From assembly GCF_000321225.1 (NCBI RefSeq), contig NW_004450381.1:520493-584492 (forward strand): a DNA stretch of 64,000 nt, given 5' to 3'. This stretch comes from Odobenus rosmarus divergens. Lineage: Eukaryota > Chordata > Mammalia > Carnivora > Odobenidae. Below are positions 52,061 through 63,209 of the stretch, piece after piece (the first letter of the stretch is position 1; each line of letters begins with the position of its first letter). Below the pieces are notes generated by a model, which worked only from the letters and a program-made list of their open reading frames with translations, searched no databases and was not told the origin of the DNA. The position numbers and the translations under genes are program-made.

Positions 52061-52754
52061 TGGGAGGAGGGGGCTGTGCAGGGACCTGAGCTGAGGATGA
52101 GGGCCATGCATGCTATACTGCAGCGGACGGGAGAGCAGAGAGTGACTGGGAGGCGATACCTTTGCAGACATCAAGGGGAGCTGGGTTGCTTTTCACTAAT
52201 TCTGAGAAATGTAAGCAAGACTGAAGTTGTTTTGAGTTACTTACACGGTAGATTAAAAATGGCCACAGCTTCCCTGCAGGCCTGCCACTGGGAAGTAGAG
52301 CCCGTTTCCCTGGGCCGTGAATCTTAGAGGGAGTGGCCATGGATTCAGGCACCTCGGTGGGCACTGAATAGGGAGAAGTGGGGGCACTGGGGACAGCCTG
52401 GGACAAATCGCAGGGCCGCGCGGGGGTGAGGCACCAGCTGGGACAGCCGTGGGCGCCTCTCGTTGGCTATCTGGCACAGAAGCCTCTCCCGGGCTTGGGG
52501 CTTTCGCAAACCGTCAGGGGCAGTGGAGCAGGCTCGGGCCCTGCTGCCGTCCCGCCCAGCGCCCTGGCCCTCACGTGAACAGCCTCCCCTACACCCCTTG
52601 CTCGCAGCAGCTGGCCACCACGGCCTCTCCACCTGCTCAGCAGGAAGGCTCCCTGGGGCCCTGCGGAAACCTGGTTTGAGCCCATGAGGGGCTGGGGGTG
52701 GGGGCATAAAACCTTCTGACACTGGAATGAGAGAGTAGGTGTCCGTCCCCTCTA
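52061..52754. other. Intergenic, nothing recognised
   Basis: GC-moderate unique sequence with no repeat, splice-flanked frame or poly(A) signal that I can support. Confidence 0.5.
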
Positions 52755-52925
52755 GTCAGAGCCCTGGCTCCCTCCCTCCCAGCTCTGTGACCCACGACAA
52801 GGCTCCCAAGCCCCTGCGTCTCAGTTTCTTCACCTGTAAAGTGGGGCTATTATCGACTCTCCCTCAAAGGATTGAGGGGAGACAATGAGTTCACACAGTT
52901 AAGCCTCTGGGCGCTGAGCCTGGCG
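52755..52925 (+). repeat. MIR
   Basis: 'cagctctgtgacccacgacaaggctcccaagcccctgcgtctcagtttcttcacctgtaaagtggggctatta' follows the MIR core in the sense direction. Confidence 0.75.
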
Positions 52926-53075
52926 TCTCCCAGTCCTCCGGGTCATCAGCTAGCTCTAGGCACTAGGACTTCTGTCTCCACTTCCACACGTGCAGTCCCA
53001 GACAGTGGCCGTTGAGCAGCTGAAGGTGGTGAGTCCATACCAAGATGCGGCGTGCGGTAAAACGGGCATCTCCTT

Positions 53076-53168
53076 GGGGCGCCTGGCGGGCTCAGTCTGG
53101 CGGAGCTCAGTCAGCTCTGGATCTCAGGGTCTCAGTCTGACCCTCATGTTGAGCATGGAGCCTACTTA
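53076..53168 (+). mobile_element. Short older Can-SINE type, rearranged
   Basis: 'ggggcgcctggcgggctcagtctggcggagctcagtcagctc' then 'ctcatgttgagcatggagcctacttaaaag'. Confidence 0.75.
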
Positions 53169-53243
53169 AAAGAAAAACAAACAACAACAACAAAAAGCCC
53201 ATGCATCTCATTAATAATCTGTACACTGATTACATATTGAAAT

Positions 53244-53550
53244 ATTTTTTTAAGATTTTATTTATTTGGGCGCCTGGGTGGCTCAGTCAGTTAAGCATCT
53301 GCCTTCAGCTCAGGTCATGGTCCCAGGGTCCTGGGATGGAGCCCTGCATCAGGCTCCCTGCTCCGCGGGAAACCTGCTTCTCCCTCTGCCTCTGCCCCTC
53401 CCCCACTCATGTTCATTCTCCCTCAAATAAAAATCATTTTAAAAAAAGATATTTATTTGACACAGAGAGCGCACAAGTAGGCAGAAGGAGAAGCAGGCGC
53501 CCCGCTGAGCAGGGAGTCCAATGCAGGGCTCGATCCCCTGTCCCCACCCG
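53244..53550 (-). mobile_element. Can-SINE, antisense, split by another Can-SINE
   Basis: The poly(T)-AAGATTTTATTTATTTG end at 53244-53267 resumes after 53440 as 'aaagatatttatttgacacagagagcgcac...gggctcgatcccc'. The element is truncated after the conserved middle. Confidence 0.8.
53268..53440 (+). mobile_element. Can-SINE nested in an antisense Can-SINE
   Basis: 'gggcgcctgggtggctcagtcagttaagcatctgcc', CT-rich body, ends 'ctcaaataaaaatcattttaaaaa'. The flanks are the A/T-rich tail of the host SINE on both sides. Confidence 0.9.
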
Positions 53551-54160
53551 TGTTCAGGAGGGAAGCAGGCAGCCAGCATCCAGCCAGGATGGGCTGGTGA
53601 CAAGGGCCCACTCCCTGAGTTCCCTTTCTGCAGCAGCAGAGTGACACCCCCCACACCGGCCCTGCCCCTGCATCAGGACAGGAAAGTCTGGCGGGGGGCG
53701 ATGGGGAGCCCACCCAGGGCTATGCCTCTCAGGAAACCTGAACCACTTCCCCTCAGCGACCTTGGGGAACCCCCCTGGCCTCAGCGCCCAAGTCCCACAG
53801 GCCCCCAGGGTCCAATTCCTGCAAACTTTGCTCCCACCCCCGGGGCCCTGCAGGAAGCACCTGCCTTTCTTCCCCCCTCAATTCATTTGGCCCATTTCTG
53901 TCCTTTCTTAAAACACAGGTTCAAATCCTCCCATCCGTGAGCCTTCCTCCTCCACCAGACTGGGTCAGGAGCCACCTCCTCCTTGCAATGTCCACTTCCC
54001 GGGGGCCAATCAGGGCGATACTGGACAGGCTCGACCTACCCCACGGATGATGGCATAGAACAGGAAGGGGGCAGCTGCGTCCACTGAACAAGCACCCTGC
54101 GCTGCCCTTGATTTTTCTTAATGTTTTGGTACTTTAGAAATTATAGTTGATTATAAATAA
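53551..54160. other. Intergenic, no gene; possible L2 traces
   Basis: 'gcccatttctgtcctttcttaaaacacaggttcaaatcctcccatcc' has an L2-like flavour. Otherwise unique. Confidence 0.35.
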
Positions 54161-54168
54161 TCTAGTAT

Positions 54169-54345
54169 GGGGGCGCCTGGGTGGCTCAGTTGTTAGGCGT
54201 CTGCCTTCAGCTCGGGTCATGATCCCAGGGTCCTAGGATGGAGCCCCGCATTGGGCTCCTTGCTCAGCGGGGAGCCTGCTTCTCCCTCTCTCTTCCTCTG
54301 CTTGTGCTCTCTCTGTCAAATAAATAAAATCTTAAAAAAAAAAAA
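54169..54345 (+). mobile_element. Can-SINE
   Basis: 'gggggcgcctgggtggctcagttgttaggcgtctgcc', CT-rich body, AAATAAATAAAATCTT poly(A). Confidence 0.94.
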
Positions 54346-54349
54346 TGAA

Positions 54350-54540
54350 GGGCGCCTGGGTGGCTCAGTTGGTTAAGCGACTGCCTTCGGCTCAGGTCAT
54401 GATCCTGGAGTCCCGAGATCGAGTCCCACATCGGGCTCCCTGCTCAGCAGGGAGTCTGCTTCTCCCTCTGACCCTCTTCCCTCTCATGCTATCTCTCATT
54501 CTCTCTCTCTCAAATAAATAAAAAATCTTTAAAAAAAAAA
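54350..54540 (+). mobile_element. Can-SINE, young-looking, abutting the previous copy
   Basis: 'gggcgcctgggtggctcagttggttaagcgactgcc', typical body and poly(A). Flanked on both sides by AAAATGAA. Confidence 0.95.
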
Positions 54541-54611
54541 AATGAAAATCTACATTTGTTGTGCAGACCCCCTTGTTTTATACTTAAAACTTATTTATTT
54601 CTGTGTTTATT

Positions 54612-54798
54612 TTTAAGATTTTATTTATTTGACAGAAAGAGACACAGCGAGAGAGGGAACACAAGCAGGGGGAGTGGGAGAGGGAGAAGCAGGCTTCCCG
54701 CTGAGCAGGGAGCCCGATGTGGGGCTCCATCCCAGGACCCTGGGACCATGACCTGAGCTGAAGGCAGACGCTTAACAACTGAGCCACCCAGGCGCCCC
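54612..54798 (-). mobile_element. Can-SINE, antisense
   Basis: 'tttttaagattttatttatttgacagaaagagaca' start and 'aactgagccacccaggcgcccc' end. Confidence 0.94.
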
Positions 54799-54799
54799 T

Positions 54800-55700
54800 C
54801 AAACTTTTATTTTTTGCCCAATAATAGAAAAAGGATGTAGGTAACTATGATATATCAAATAATGAAGAGTTTCCATGGAAACAACTATTTAAAAAAAGTT
54901 AGGTGGTTTTAAGCAACCACCACCAAAAGCATTCCCTTGAAGAATACAAAACCAAAAAGTGCTTTATGGCATACGAGGTCCCCAGTATATGGGCCCTGCC
55001 CACCCGCCAGCCTCTTTCTTGTCTTTTTCCCAGTACGGCCAATGTGAACCCCATTTTAGTCCCTTGAACAAATTGTCTAGTTCAATGTCTCACTGTTTTT
55101 CCTACGCTGTTCCCAACACTGTTCCCTTGAATCACTGCTCGACTGCTGCCCTTTCTGTGAGGACTTTGCTGACCACAAGCTTTTTGTGGCCCTCCCTGAG
55201 CAATTCCTACCATAGCTCTTATTCGTGAGAGCCCGTTTTAATTGTTAGACATTCAGTTAGCTGCGACAGCAGTCACTCTGAAGACCCAACAGTGAGCTTT
55301 CTTATTGGCTCCTTCCTTCGTATCTGGGTTTTGGGTTTTTTTTTCATGGTCAACATTTGTTACCTTTTTTTTGGACATTTGTTGCTTTTATAATGAAAAA
55401 AATAAAGATTTGTAATTGGCAGAAGGAAAGCACTGTGGCATATAAGACAGGTGAAAGCCAGTTACAGCCTTGGGACAAGGACCTGCTTGGCCCGCTGATG
55501 CCCAGCATGGCTGGTGACGGAGACTCCCAGCTGGTTTCCTGACAGGACAGTCAAGTCTCAGATGGGCGCTATTCGAAGACGGGCACCTGGCCACCACTTC
55601 CGACCCATGCCAACCTGGCCTCCATGCAGCTCCCCTGCCACGGAAGGCCTGCAGGACTCTCCTGAAGCCAGGCTCACGCTGGGGTGAGGGGAGTGGCCCC
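54800..55700. other. Intergenic, no gene seen
   Basis: Mixed A/T-rich then moderate GC sequence without recognisable repeat or exon. Short open frames only. Confidence 0.5.
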
Positions 55701-56419
55701 CAATCCCAAGGGCTCACCCAAGGCAAGCAGGTCTCAGCCCCCTGGTTAAAGCCCCTTCCCTGCACTGGGCTTCCCTCCTCTCTGGCCCCTCTCCGTACAG
55801 CTGTGCCTCTTCTGTTCCCTCTCCCCCTCGGAGATCTCATGCAGGGTCCTGGGCTTGAGCCCTCTCCACGTGGTGATGCCCAGTTACCACTGTGTATCCT
55901 CACCAGGAAATTCACCCCCAAGGCTGCCCCCATCGCCTCTCCACTTAGTCCTGCCCTCACTCCTCCAGCTGTGGCCCTAGAAATCTTGATGCTTTCCCGG
56001 CTTCCTTGACATCTCCCACCCTCCATCCTGTCCCCAGATCCTGGGGGCTCTTCCATGGCAAGTTACTGCCCTATCTGTCCCTCCATTTCCACTGTGAATG
56101 GAGAGGCCACCTACCTCATCAGTGCTGCTATAAGGAATAAAGAAGCTGATGTTTGTTTGCACAGCAGCTAGAAGATGTCTGGTACCCAGTAAGTGACGCA
56201 GAAGCACTTGTTAAATAAGTTTAAATAAAAAACAAATTTTCAAATTCTGACCTCTAACCATGTTCAATGCCATTGTGCCAGACCGGATCATTCCCAAACT
56301 TCCTAAAGAGTCAGCCTGCTCCCACCTCGTCACCCCACAGCAGGCAGACAGACAACTGGCGCCCCCGCCCCGCCGCACACATACACACACACTCAGCCCT
56401 CTGGCGACTTCCCACAAGT

Positions 56420-56590
56420 CCACACCATCACAAGGGCTCAGCCTAGACTGTTCCTCCAGGCAACCGGCCTCTGAGCCCAGGAATGTCTCCTACTGCTCCT
56501 TAGACTCACGTGCCTGCCACAGGGCCTTTGCACCTGCTCTTCCCACTGCCCACCCCCTCACTCACATCCTTCAGCCCAATTCTGGATTCC
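56420..56590 (+). repeat. L2 LINE fragment
   Basis: 'ctgccacagggcctttgcacctgctcttcccactgccc' is the characteristic L2 3' phrase. The preceding 700 bases may hold more L2. Confidence 0.6.
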
Positions 56591-56795
56591 TTTTTTTTTT
56601 AAAGATTTTTTTTTAAAGATTTATTTATTTACTTGAGAAAGCGAGCAAGCGAGCTGGGAGGGGGGAGAGGTAGGGACAGAGGGAGAGAGAGTCCTCAAGC
56701 AGACTCCCTGCTAAGGCTTGATCCCAGGACCCTGAGATCATGACCTGAGCCAAAATCAAGAGCCGGGCACTCAACCGAATCGCCTAGGCGCCCCC
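56591..56795 (-). mobile_element. Can-SINE, antisense, diverged
   Basis: Long T-rich start with AAAGATT repeated, 'gagaaagcgagcaagcgagc', ending 'accgaatcgcctaggcgcccc'. Confidence 0.88.
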
Positions 56796-56831
56796 CCACC
56801 CCAATTCCAGCTTCTTAAGAACGCCTTTCCT

Positions 56832-57015
56832 GGGGCACCTGGGTGGCTCAGTCTGCCTTCAGCTCAGGTCATGATCTCAGGGTCCTGGGATTTGAGCCCC
56901 ACATCGGGCTCCCTGCTCAGCGGCAGGTCTGCTTCTCCCTCTCCCCCTGTGATCTCTCTCTCGCTCCCACTCTCTCCCAAATAAATAAAATTAAAAAAAA
57001 AAAAAGAAAGAAAGA
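56832..57015 (+). mobile_element. Can-SINE with internal deletion and notable 5' flank
   Basis: 'ggggcacctgggtggctcagtctgccttcagctc' lacks the 'ggttaagcg' segment. Ends AAATAAATAAAATT poly(A), then (GAAA)n. Preceded by the same 21 bases as the copy at 44535. Confidence 0.93.
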
Positions 57016-57030
57016 AAGAAAAAGAAAATG
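57005..57030. repeat. (GAAA)n simple repeat
   Basis: Tetramer run growing out of the SINE tail. Confidence 0.8.
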
Positions 57031-57386
57031 TACTCCAAAACAAGAACCTTTCCCGGCGACTCTACCCAAAAGTGCAACCCCCTCCCTGTGGCGCTTTCTC
57101 TGTGCCTACCTGGCATGTATTACCTACTGTCTTTCCTGTGTCCCCCACTGGAACAGGAGCTCAGCTAGGACAGAGTTGCTGAGTGGACATGGGGCAGCCT
57201 GTCTCCACTGCAGAGTCTTATCCAAGGACATAAGCCACAAACCGGCCACTGATCCCGAAGAGCTGGGATCCAAACTGCCGGTAGGTGTGGCCCAAGACCA
57301 CACAGCCTGCCCCTGTGGGTGACGACACCCTAACTAAAGGGCATTGGGAGCCCAGCAGGCGCCCGCCGCAGCGAGCACGGGCCTGA

Positions 57387-57579
57387 GTGCTGGGCTTCCT
57401 GCCCCAAGCAGAGAGAGGCGGACACGAGGCCATGAGGCCAAGCCTGCGGAGCCTGTGGTGTGAACGCAGACAGACAGAGGGCCGCCTGGGACTCCTGTGG
57501 CCGCCTAAGGCTGCACGTGGCACACCCCTGTGTACCCTGTTATGGGCTGAGCCGTGTCCTCCAGAATCCCTGTGTTGAA
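57387..57579 (+). repeat. 193-bp direct duplication, copy 1
   Basis: By eye it aligns without gaps to 59074-59266 with about 10 mismatches. The last 40 bases are the start of the MLT1-type LTR. Confidence 0.95.
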
Positions 57580-57875
57580 GTCCTAAGACTCTGCCCCTCA
57601 GAATGTGACTGGGTCTTCAAAGAGGTGGTTAGGCTAACCCGAGGCTGTTAGGGTGGCCCCTAAGCCAATCTGACTGGGATCCTTATAAGAGGAAATCTGG
57701 ACACAGACACTCACAGAGGGAGGAGAGCCGTCTACAAGCCAAGGAGAGAGGCCTCAGGAGAAACCAACCCTGTCGAGATGCGGATTCCGGCTTCAGCCTC
57801 GGGGACCATGAGAACTTCCGGTCAAGCTCTGGAGGGCGTGGGGCTTTGTTACGGCAGCCCGAGCATGCTCGCACA
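57541..57875 (+). mobile_element. MaLR LTR (MLT1A-type), sense
   Basis: 'ttatgggctgagccgtgtcctccagaatccctgtgttgaagtcc', 'gggtggcccctaagccaatctgac', 'ccttataagaggaaatctggacacagaca', 'acaagccaaggagagaggcctcaggagaaacc', 'ttgttacggcagccc' give a near-complete LTR. Confidence 0.85.
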
Positions 57876-59073
57876 CCCCTTTCCGTCTCCCGGTGCCGGG
57901 GGTGGCCCCTCGAGGGCAGGGCCCTCTTGGGGAGGCAATGAGCTACCCATGGCTCCTTCACCCTGGGGGCAAGCCCGGCTGTTTGATTTGGCTTTGGAGG
58001 CCTTTCGTGACCTGGCTGGAGTCTGGGGCTGCTCTCTCCACACACACCCCTCTCTGGCCACTGGGAGGTTGCTTCAGTTCCAGCAACACATCTTCTCTTC
58101 CCCTGGCCTTCTTCCGTACTGTTCTGGCTGCCTGGGACAGAGCACTGTGGCCCAGGGCCATTGCCTCCAGTCACAGCTCCGTCATGAGTCCCCACCAGGT
58201 GGCCCTCTGTCCCAGAGCTCCAGAAACCTCCTGTGGACACGGCCCCACCCACCCTGTGAGTCACTGGCAATCGGGCAGTACCACCATTTACCATAGGGTG
58301 AGCGGAAGAGCTAGTGCGGCCAGGCACTTGGTGCAGTGTAGGCTATGGGGACTCAGTCAGTATTAGTACTTACCTGCCTGGCCCCTCCGCAGGACTCAAG
58401 GATCCCAGAAGTCAGGGGCCACATTCATGCACCATCAACAAACCCAGGACTGGACACACACCCACCTGACACAGAGAAGCCAATGGTGACGTCCCCTTGG
58501 CGTTGGCCCCGATCTCCCATCAGGGACACCTGCAGGTGGCGATCAGCTTTGTCACCTGTGGCCAGTAAGAAGGGCTGACCATGAAATAGGCTAACACCAA
58601 AACTGTTTGGTGACAACATTTCCTAAACTCACCGGTCGGCAGCATTTGCAGAGACCGGTGCAGGCGGAAGAACTGCGGGCTCTCTTCCCAGAAGGCCAAG
58701 TGCCCAGGACAGGGGGTTCATTATGGCTGGGCGGTGACTGGTAAGACTTCCAGCATCTCTGCCTCATGCTGAGAAAGACAGCCCCGGCCCTGAGAGTGGG
58801 CCAGCCTCCTACACTGATGCCATCACCTGCCCCGCCCCCCACCTTTCCCAAGAACTCAGACCCTTTCCTCTACCTGGTTTCTACAGCATAGAGGCCAGCT
58901 CTCAGCTGGTGGGAGGCAGAGGCCGTCTAGGGCGCGTAGCCACCTGCTCTCCCAGGGAGCCTGTGCACGCTGCCCTCCGCTGGCCACCCTCCTCCAGCCA
59001 GCTGCTAGCGGACCGCCCTCTTCAGTGACCGCTTTCTTCAGGGCGAGGTTCCTGCAGGTTCCAGGTTGAGGGG
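57876..59073. other. Intergenic between the two duplication copies
   Basis: GC-moderate sequence with no repeat or gene that I can support. Open frames here (for example 57683-58327, - strand) lack splice or family evidence. Confidence 0.5.
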
Positions 59074-59266
59074 GTGCTGCGCTTCCTGCCCCAAGGAGAG
59101 AGAGGCAGACGCGAGGCCATGAGGCCAAGCCTGCGGAGCCTGTGGTGTGAACGCAGACAGACGGAGGGCTGCCTGGGATTCCTGTGGCCGCCTAAGGCTG
59201 CACGTGGCACACCCCTGTGTACCCTGTTATGGGCTGAGTTGTGTCCTCCAGAATCCCTATGTTGAA
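59074..59266 (+). repeat. 193-bp direct duplication, copy 2
   Basis: Second copy, 1687 bp downstream in the same orientation. It ends abruptly 40 bases into the LTR at GTTGAA. Confidence 0.95.
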
Positions 59267-60240
59267 AGGTACCCCCCCCGCCTCCCAGCTGCCTCCTTCC
59301 TCCTCAAGGCCCAGGGCTGTAGGAGGGCCAAGGCCGGCCTGTGCCAAGGGGGTGGGCAGAGCCAGTCAGGTGCCTGGGCCACTCAAGCGTAGGTCTCACA
59401 CGTGTCCACACGTTCTCACTCAGACTCTGGTTGTGCACACCACCTACAGGTGGCCCACAGAAGCAGGGGTGGTACCTCAGAATCACCAACGGCAACATTT
59501 TGTGGTGTACCTGAGACTTCAATGACACGCCCTGGCTTTTACCAGGTTTGAGGAAGGGGCCATTGCTAAGTTCCCTCTCCATTTGGTATACAACTTAGCA
59601 AATACCCTTGTAGAAGGTCTCCTGGGAAACAGTTCTTGAAATATTTAGATACTTCCTCCTGCAAGGAAGTGGAAACAGCCTCTAGATCACTCATCCTGAC
59701 CTTGTCCTTCTTCCCTCCTTCCTTCTTGTTTGGACACACAGAGCCGACCATGACCCTCACTCACAATTTTTGGCCTAATGACAACAGAGGAGTTTTTTCC
59801 TACTCTTCCCTGTTCCTTTTTTTGGCTCATTCTTGACTACTTAGAATTCCTTCACTGCTGTCTACCTCAAATGGCTTTTGGAAAGAGGCATGTTTTAGAT
59901 TAAACACTTTATGGAAGGAAACAGCAGTGCCCGCATCAAAATCTGTCTTTGATTTCTAACCATGGAACTCCTCCCTAACCTAGCCCTGACTTACAGTCAG
60001 CCTGCAATAGGGTATTTCGTCTCACCTTTCACCCTTTTCTAGAATGCTCTTCAAGCCCCACTTCCACATAGGGCCCTCTCCGTCAGAAGCGCCATGGCCA
60101 GCTCAGCACAGGAGAAAGCAGTGTCTCATCTCCCTTCATCCCACACATCTTAGGTGACCACTGGATTGATTCCAAGAAGCTTTTTAGGGTCTCATTCTTG
60201 AATATCAGAGCCTGCCAAGGTCACCCAACATTTGAGGAAA
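59267..60240. other. Intergenic, no gene; possible L2 traces
   Basis: 'cccttttctagaatgctcttcaagccccacttcc' (about 60,033-60,067) resembles L2. Nothing else supported. Confidence 0.4.
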
Positions 60241-60273
60241 GCCTTTAAAATTATTTTTTTATTTTTTTAAATT

Positions 60274-60466
60274 TTTTTTAAAGATTTTATTTATTTATTT
60301 GATAGAGAGAGAATGAGAGATAGAGAGCACGAGAGGGAAGAGGGTCAGAGGGAGAAGCAGACTCCCCGCTGAGCAGGGAGCCCGACGTGGGACTCGATCC
60401 CGGGACTCCAGGATCATGACCTGAGCCGAAGGCAGTTGCTTAACCAACTGAGCCACACAGGCGCCC
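60274..60466 (-). mobile_element. Can-SINE, antisense
   Basis: Poly(T)-AAAGATTTTATTTATTTATTTG start, 'aactgagccacacaggcgccc' end. A/T-rich target. Confidence 0.94.
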
Positions 60467-61603
60467 TAATATTATTTTTTAAAAGGATAAAAACTAAAGT
60501 GGGAATCTAAAAGGAAATTAGATACAAGGAACAGAAGAAAATGTAAAAAAATTAAATTTCCCTTAGAGATTAAATCTATGAAGAGAACAAAATGCAATAA
60601 TCAAAAGGAAATTAAAAATAACGGCTGACACATTTCAAAAATCAGGAAATTTACTGAAGAACAGGTCTCCAGAATGAAACCAATCCATCAAGTGCCCAGC
60701 CCAACGAATGGACAAACCACCTGAAATAAAGACAATCCTAAAAGCTTCCAGAGAAGGTTACATACAAAGGGAACTGGACTTCTCATCACATTGGAAGGTA
60801 GAAGCCAATGAAGCAGCACTTTCCAAATTCAGCAGGAAAATGATACCTAATCTACAATTCTATACCCAGCCAACCTATCAATTCTGTGTAGTTTAAAAAC
60901 ATTTTCAACCTTCAAAGTTTCAAAAAACCTACCTCCCAAAGCAGCAGGTTCCACATGGGTGTCCCCAGGGGTGGACGGCAAATAACAGAATGTCTGATTC
61001 TGTGGAAAACTGTATTGGGAAGGATCTCACAGAGTTAAAGTGTGGAGGAAGACAGACACAAATCAATCTGAGTAACTGAAAACATAATCAACCTCCACAA
61101 GAACAAGAAATGGTACAAAAAGACATGCTACACCACTTGGCTCAGCGGTGAACAAAGACACACGGTGATCATGGCAGTATGATCAGGAAATTGCATACTT
61201 CACCAGTTCTTATAAATGAAGTTCAGTGGAACATAGCCATGCCCACCTGTTACACTGTCATGCTGCTTTAGCACCATGACAGCAGGGTTGCAAGGTCCCT
61301 GCAGAGACTCTATGACCCACAAAGCCTAGAATAATTACTATCTGGCTACTTTACAGAAGTTTCCCAATCACTAGATTGAACTAAACTACTTGGGGAATTT
61401 AAGGGAAGGAGAAGAGGGTATAAATGCACTAAAACGAACTAAAATCTTCATCTATAGGTCCAGATTCTTGAAAGGATGAATTAAGATAGCAGGACAATAC
61501 TATTTAGAAATGTGGAAATACATAAGAAATGCTACAAATTAAAAGTGGGTGTCTGCATACATTGTGATGGGGCTAAGGGAACAAAAAACTCTTAAAGACT
61601 TCT
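60467..61603 (+). repeat. LINE-like remnant
   Basis: 'aagcttccagagaaggttacatacaaagggaa', 'cagcactttccaaattcag' and 'ctacaattctatacccagccaacctatcaattc' read like an old L1 or HAL1-type ORF. Full of stops. Confidence 0.45.
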
Positions 61604-61698
61604 TTTTTTAGTAATCCCTACACCCAACTGGAGGCTCGAACTCATGATGCCGAGATCACGTCACATGGTCTTCCAACTTAGCCAGTCCAGGTGTCCCC
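61604..61698 (-). mobile_element. Short older Can-SINE type, antisense
   Basis: 'tttttttagtaatccctacacccaactgg' to 'ccaacttagccagtccaggtgtcccc'. Confidence 0.8.
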
Positions 61699-61776
61699 AT
61701 TTTAAGCCTTTTAAAAGAACTTTTGATTATTTAAACTATGACCAGTTATTGCTTTGATAAAACCAAAAAATAATTT

Positions 61777-61962
61777 TTTTTAAAGATTTTATTTGACAGA
61801 GAGAGACTGTGAAAGAGGGAACACCACCAGCAGGGGAGTGGGAGAGGGAGAAGTGCAGGCTTCCTGAGCAGGGAGCCTGATGCGGGGCTCTATCCCACGA
61901 CCCTGGGATCATGACCTGAGCCCAAAGCAGACACTTAACGACTTGAGCCACCCAGGCGCCCC
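61777..61962 (-). mobile_element. Can-SINE, antisense
   Basis: Poly(T)-AAAGATTTTATTTGACAG start, 'cttgagccacccaggcgccccc' end. Confidence 0.93.
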
Positions 61963-61989
61963 CAAAAAAGAATTTTAAGAGAGTTGAAC

Positions 61990-62158
61990 TGGACGCCTGG
62001 GTGGCTCAGTTGGTTAAGTGACTGCCTTCAGCTCAGGTCATGGTCCTGGAGTCCCGGGATGGAGTCCCACATCAGGCTCCCTGCTCAGCGGGGAGTCTGC
62101 TTCTCCCTCTGACCCTCCCCCCTCTCATGCTCGCAAATAAAACCTTTTTAAAAAATAA
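61990..62158 (+). mobile_element. Can-SINE
   Basis: 'ggacgcctgggtggctcagttggttaagtgactgcc', shortened CT-rich body, AAATAAAACC then A-rich. Confidence 0.92.
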
Positions 62159-62172
62159 GTAAGAGTAGAACA

Positions 62173-62275
62173 GGTGGTACCTGGCTGGCTCAGTAGGTAG
62201 AGCATGTGACTTTTGATCTCAGGGTTGTTAAGTTCGAGCTCATTAGGCGTAGAGATTACTTAAAACACATACACA
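62173..62275 (+). mobile_element. Short older Can-SINE type
   Basis: 'ggtggtacctggctggctcagtaggtagagcatgtgac' to 'taggcgtagagattacttaaaac'. Confidence 0.82.
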
Positions 62276-62294
62276 CATTTAAAAGACAAAAATT

Positions 62295-62493
62295 CGGGCG
62301 CCTGGGTGGCTCAGTTGGTTAAGCAACTGCCTTCGGCTCAGGTCATGATCCTGGAGTCCCGGGATCGAGTCCCACATCGGGCTCCCTGCTCGGCGGGGGG
62401 TCTGCTTCTCCCTCTGACCCTCTTCCCTCTCGTGCTCTCTGGCTCTCATTCTCTCTCAAATAAATAAATAAAATCTTTAAAAAAAAATAAAAA
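62295..62493 (+). mobile_element. Can-SINE, young-looking
   Basis: 'cgggcgcctgggtggctcagttggttaagcaactgcc', typical body, AAATAAATAAATAAA. Flanks 'aaaagacaaaaatt' / 'aaaaaacaaaaatt'. Confidence 0.94.
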
Positions 62494-63205
62494 ACAAAAA
62501 TTGAACAAAACTTACCATGGATTAGAGCAGCAATGCCCATATTCTTCTGGAGTCCCAGGCTCAACCACTGCTTCCCTGGAGCCACTTGGACATCTGGAGC
62601 CCCCAGTCAGGGATCTAAGCTGGCTGACCACCCTCCCAGCCCCATCCTTGCTCCTCCTCCCGGATCTTCACTCATCCTGGGAATTCCCACGCTGGTAGGT
62701 GGGAGGGACAGTCCCAAAGGAAACTGCAACTATTGTCCCTGCCTCTGGAGACTAAGATTATCCCTTCCTTCCTCCCCCCCTTGACCCCAAGCAGGAAGAA
62801 GGAGCAGTGGGCAGGAAAGAGCACTTGCCCTGCCCCAGCCTGACTCTGCTGCTCCAACAGGTGGTCCTGGGCATGGGCCATACCTCCCTTCATCCAGTCC
62901 ACCAGGTCCCTGTCCCCGCCGACATATCCACTGCCCCCTAAACCGTCTTAGCCAACCCGGGACAACGTTGCCCAAGAGGATGCCGACTCTAGGGTGCTGG
63001 GTCCCTGGACCAGTGCCCAAGCCCGGGATGCATACAAGTGGCCAAGTGAGGTCCCAGCCCCATCTGAAACGCACCCTTAGGACGGTAGTGGGCAAATGCC
63101 CATCGCAGCTCCCGCCCTCCGAGGTCTTGGAAGTGCTGGACACAGAAACGAAAGCAGTATGTCATTTAGTAAGAGAGAACAACCACAGAACACAGAAGCC
63201 CCACA
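62494..63205. other. Intergenic between the last SINE and the convergent 3' end
   Basis: GC-moderate unique sequence. No exon or repeat supported on either strand. Confidence 0.5.
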
Positions 63206-63209
63206 TAAG

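Noticed and set aside
57402..59392. Two related short open frames (about 57460 and 59147) that look like a tiny gene family
   Set aside because: They are similar only because both lie in the 193-bp duplication; one runs into an LTR.
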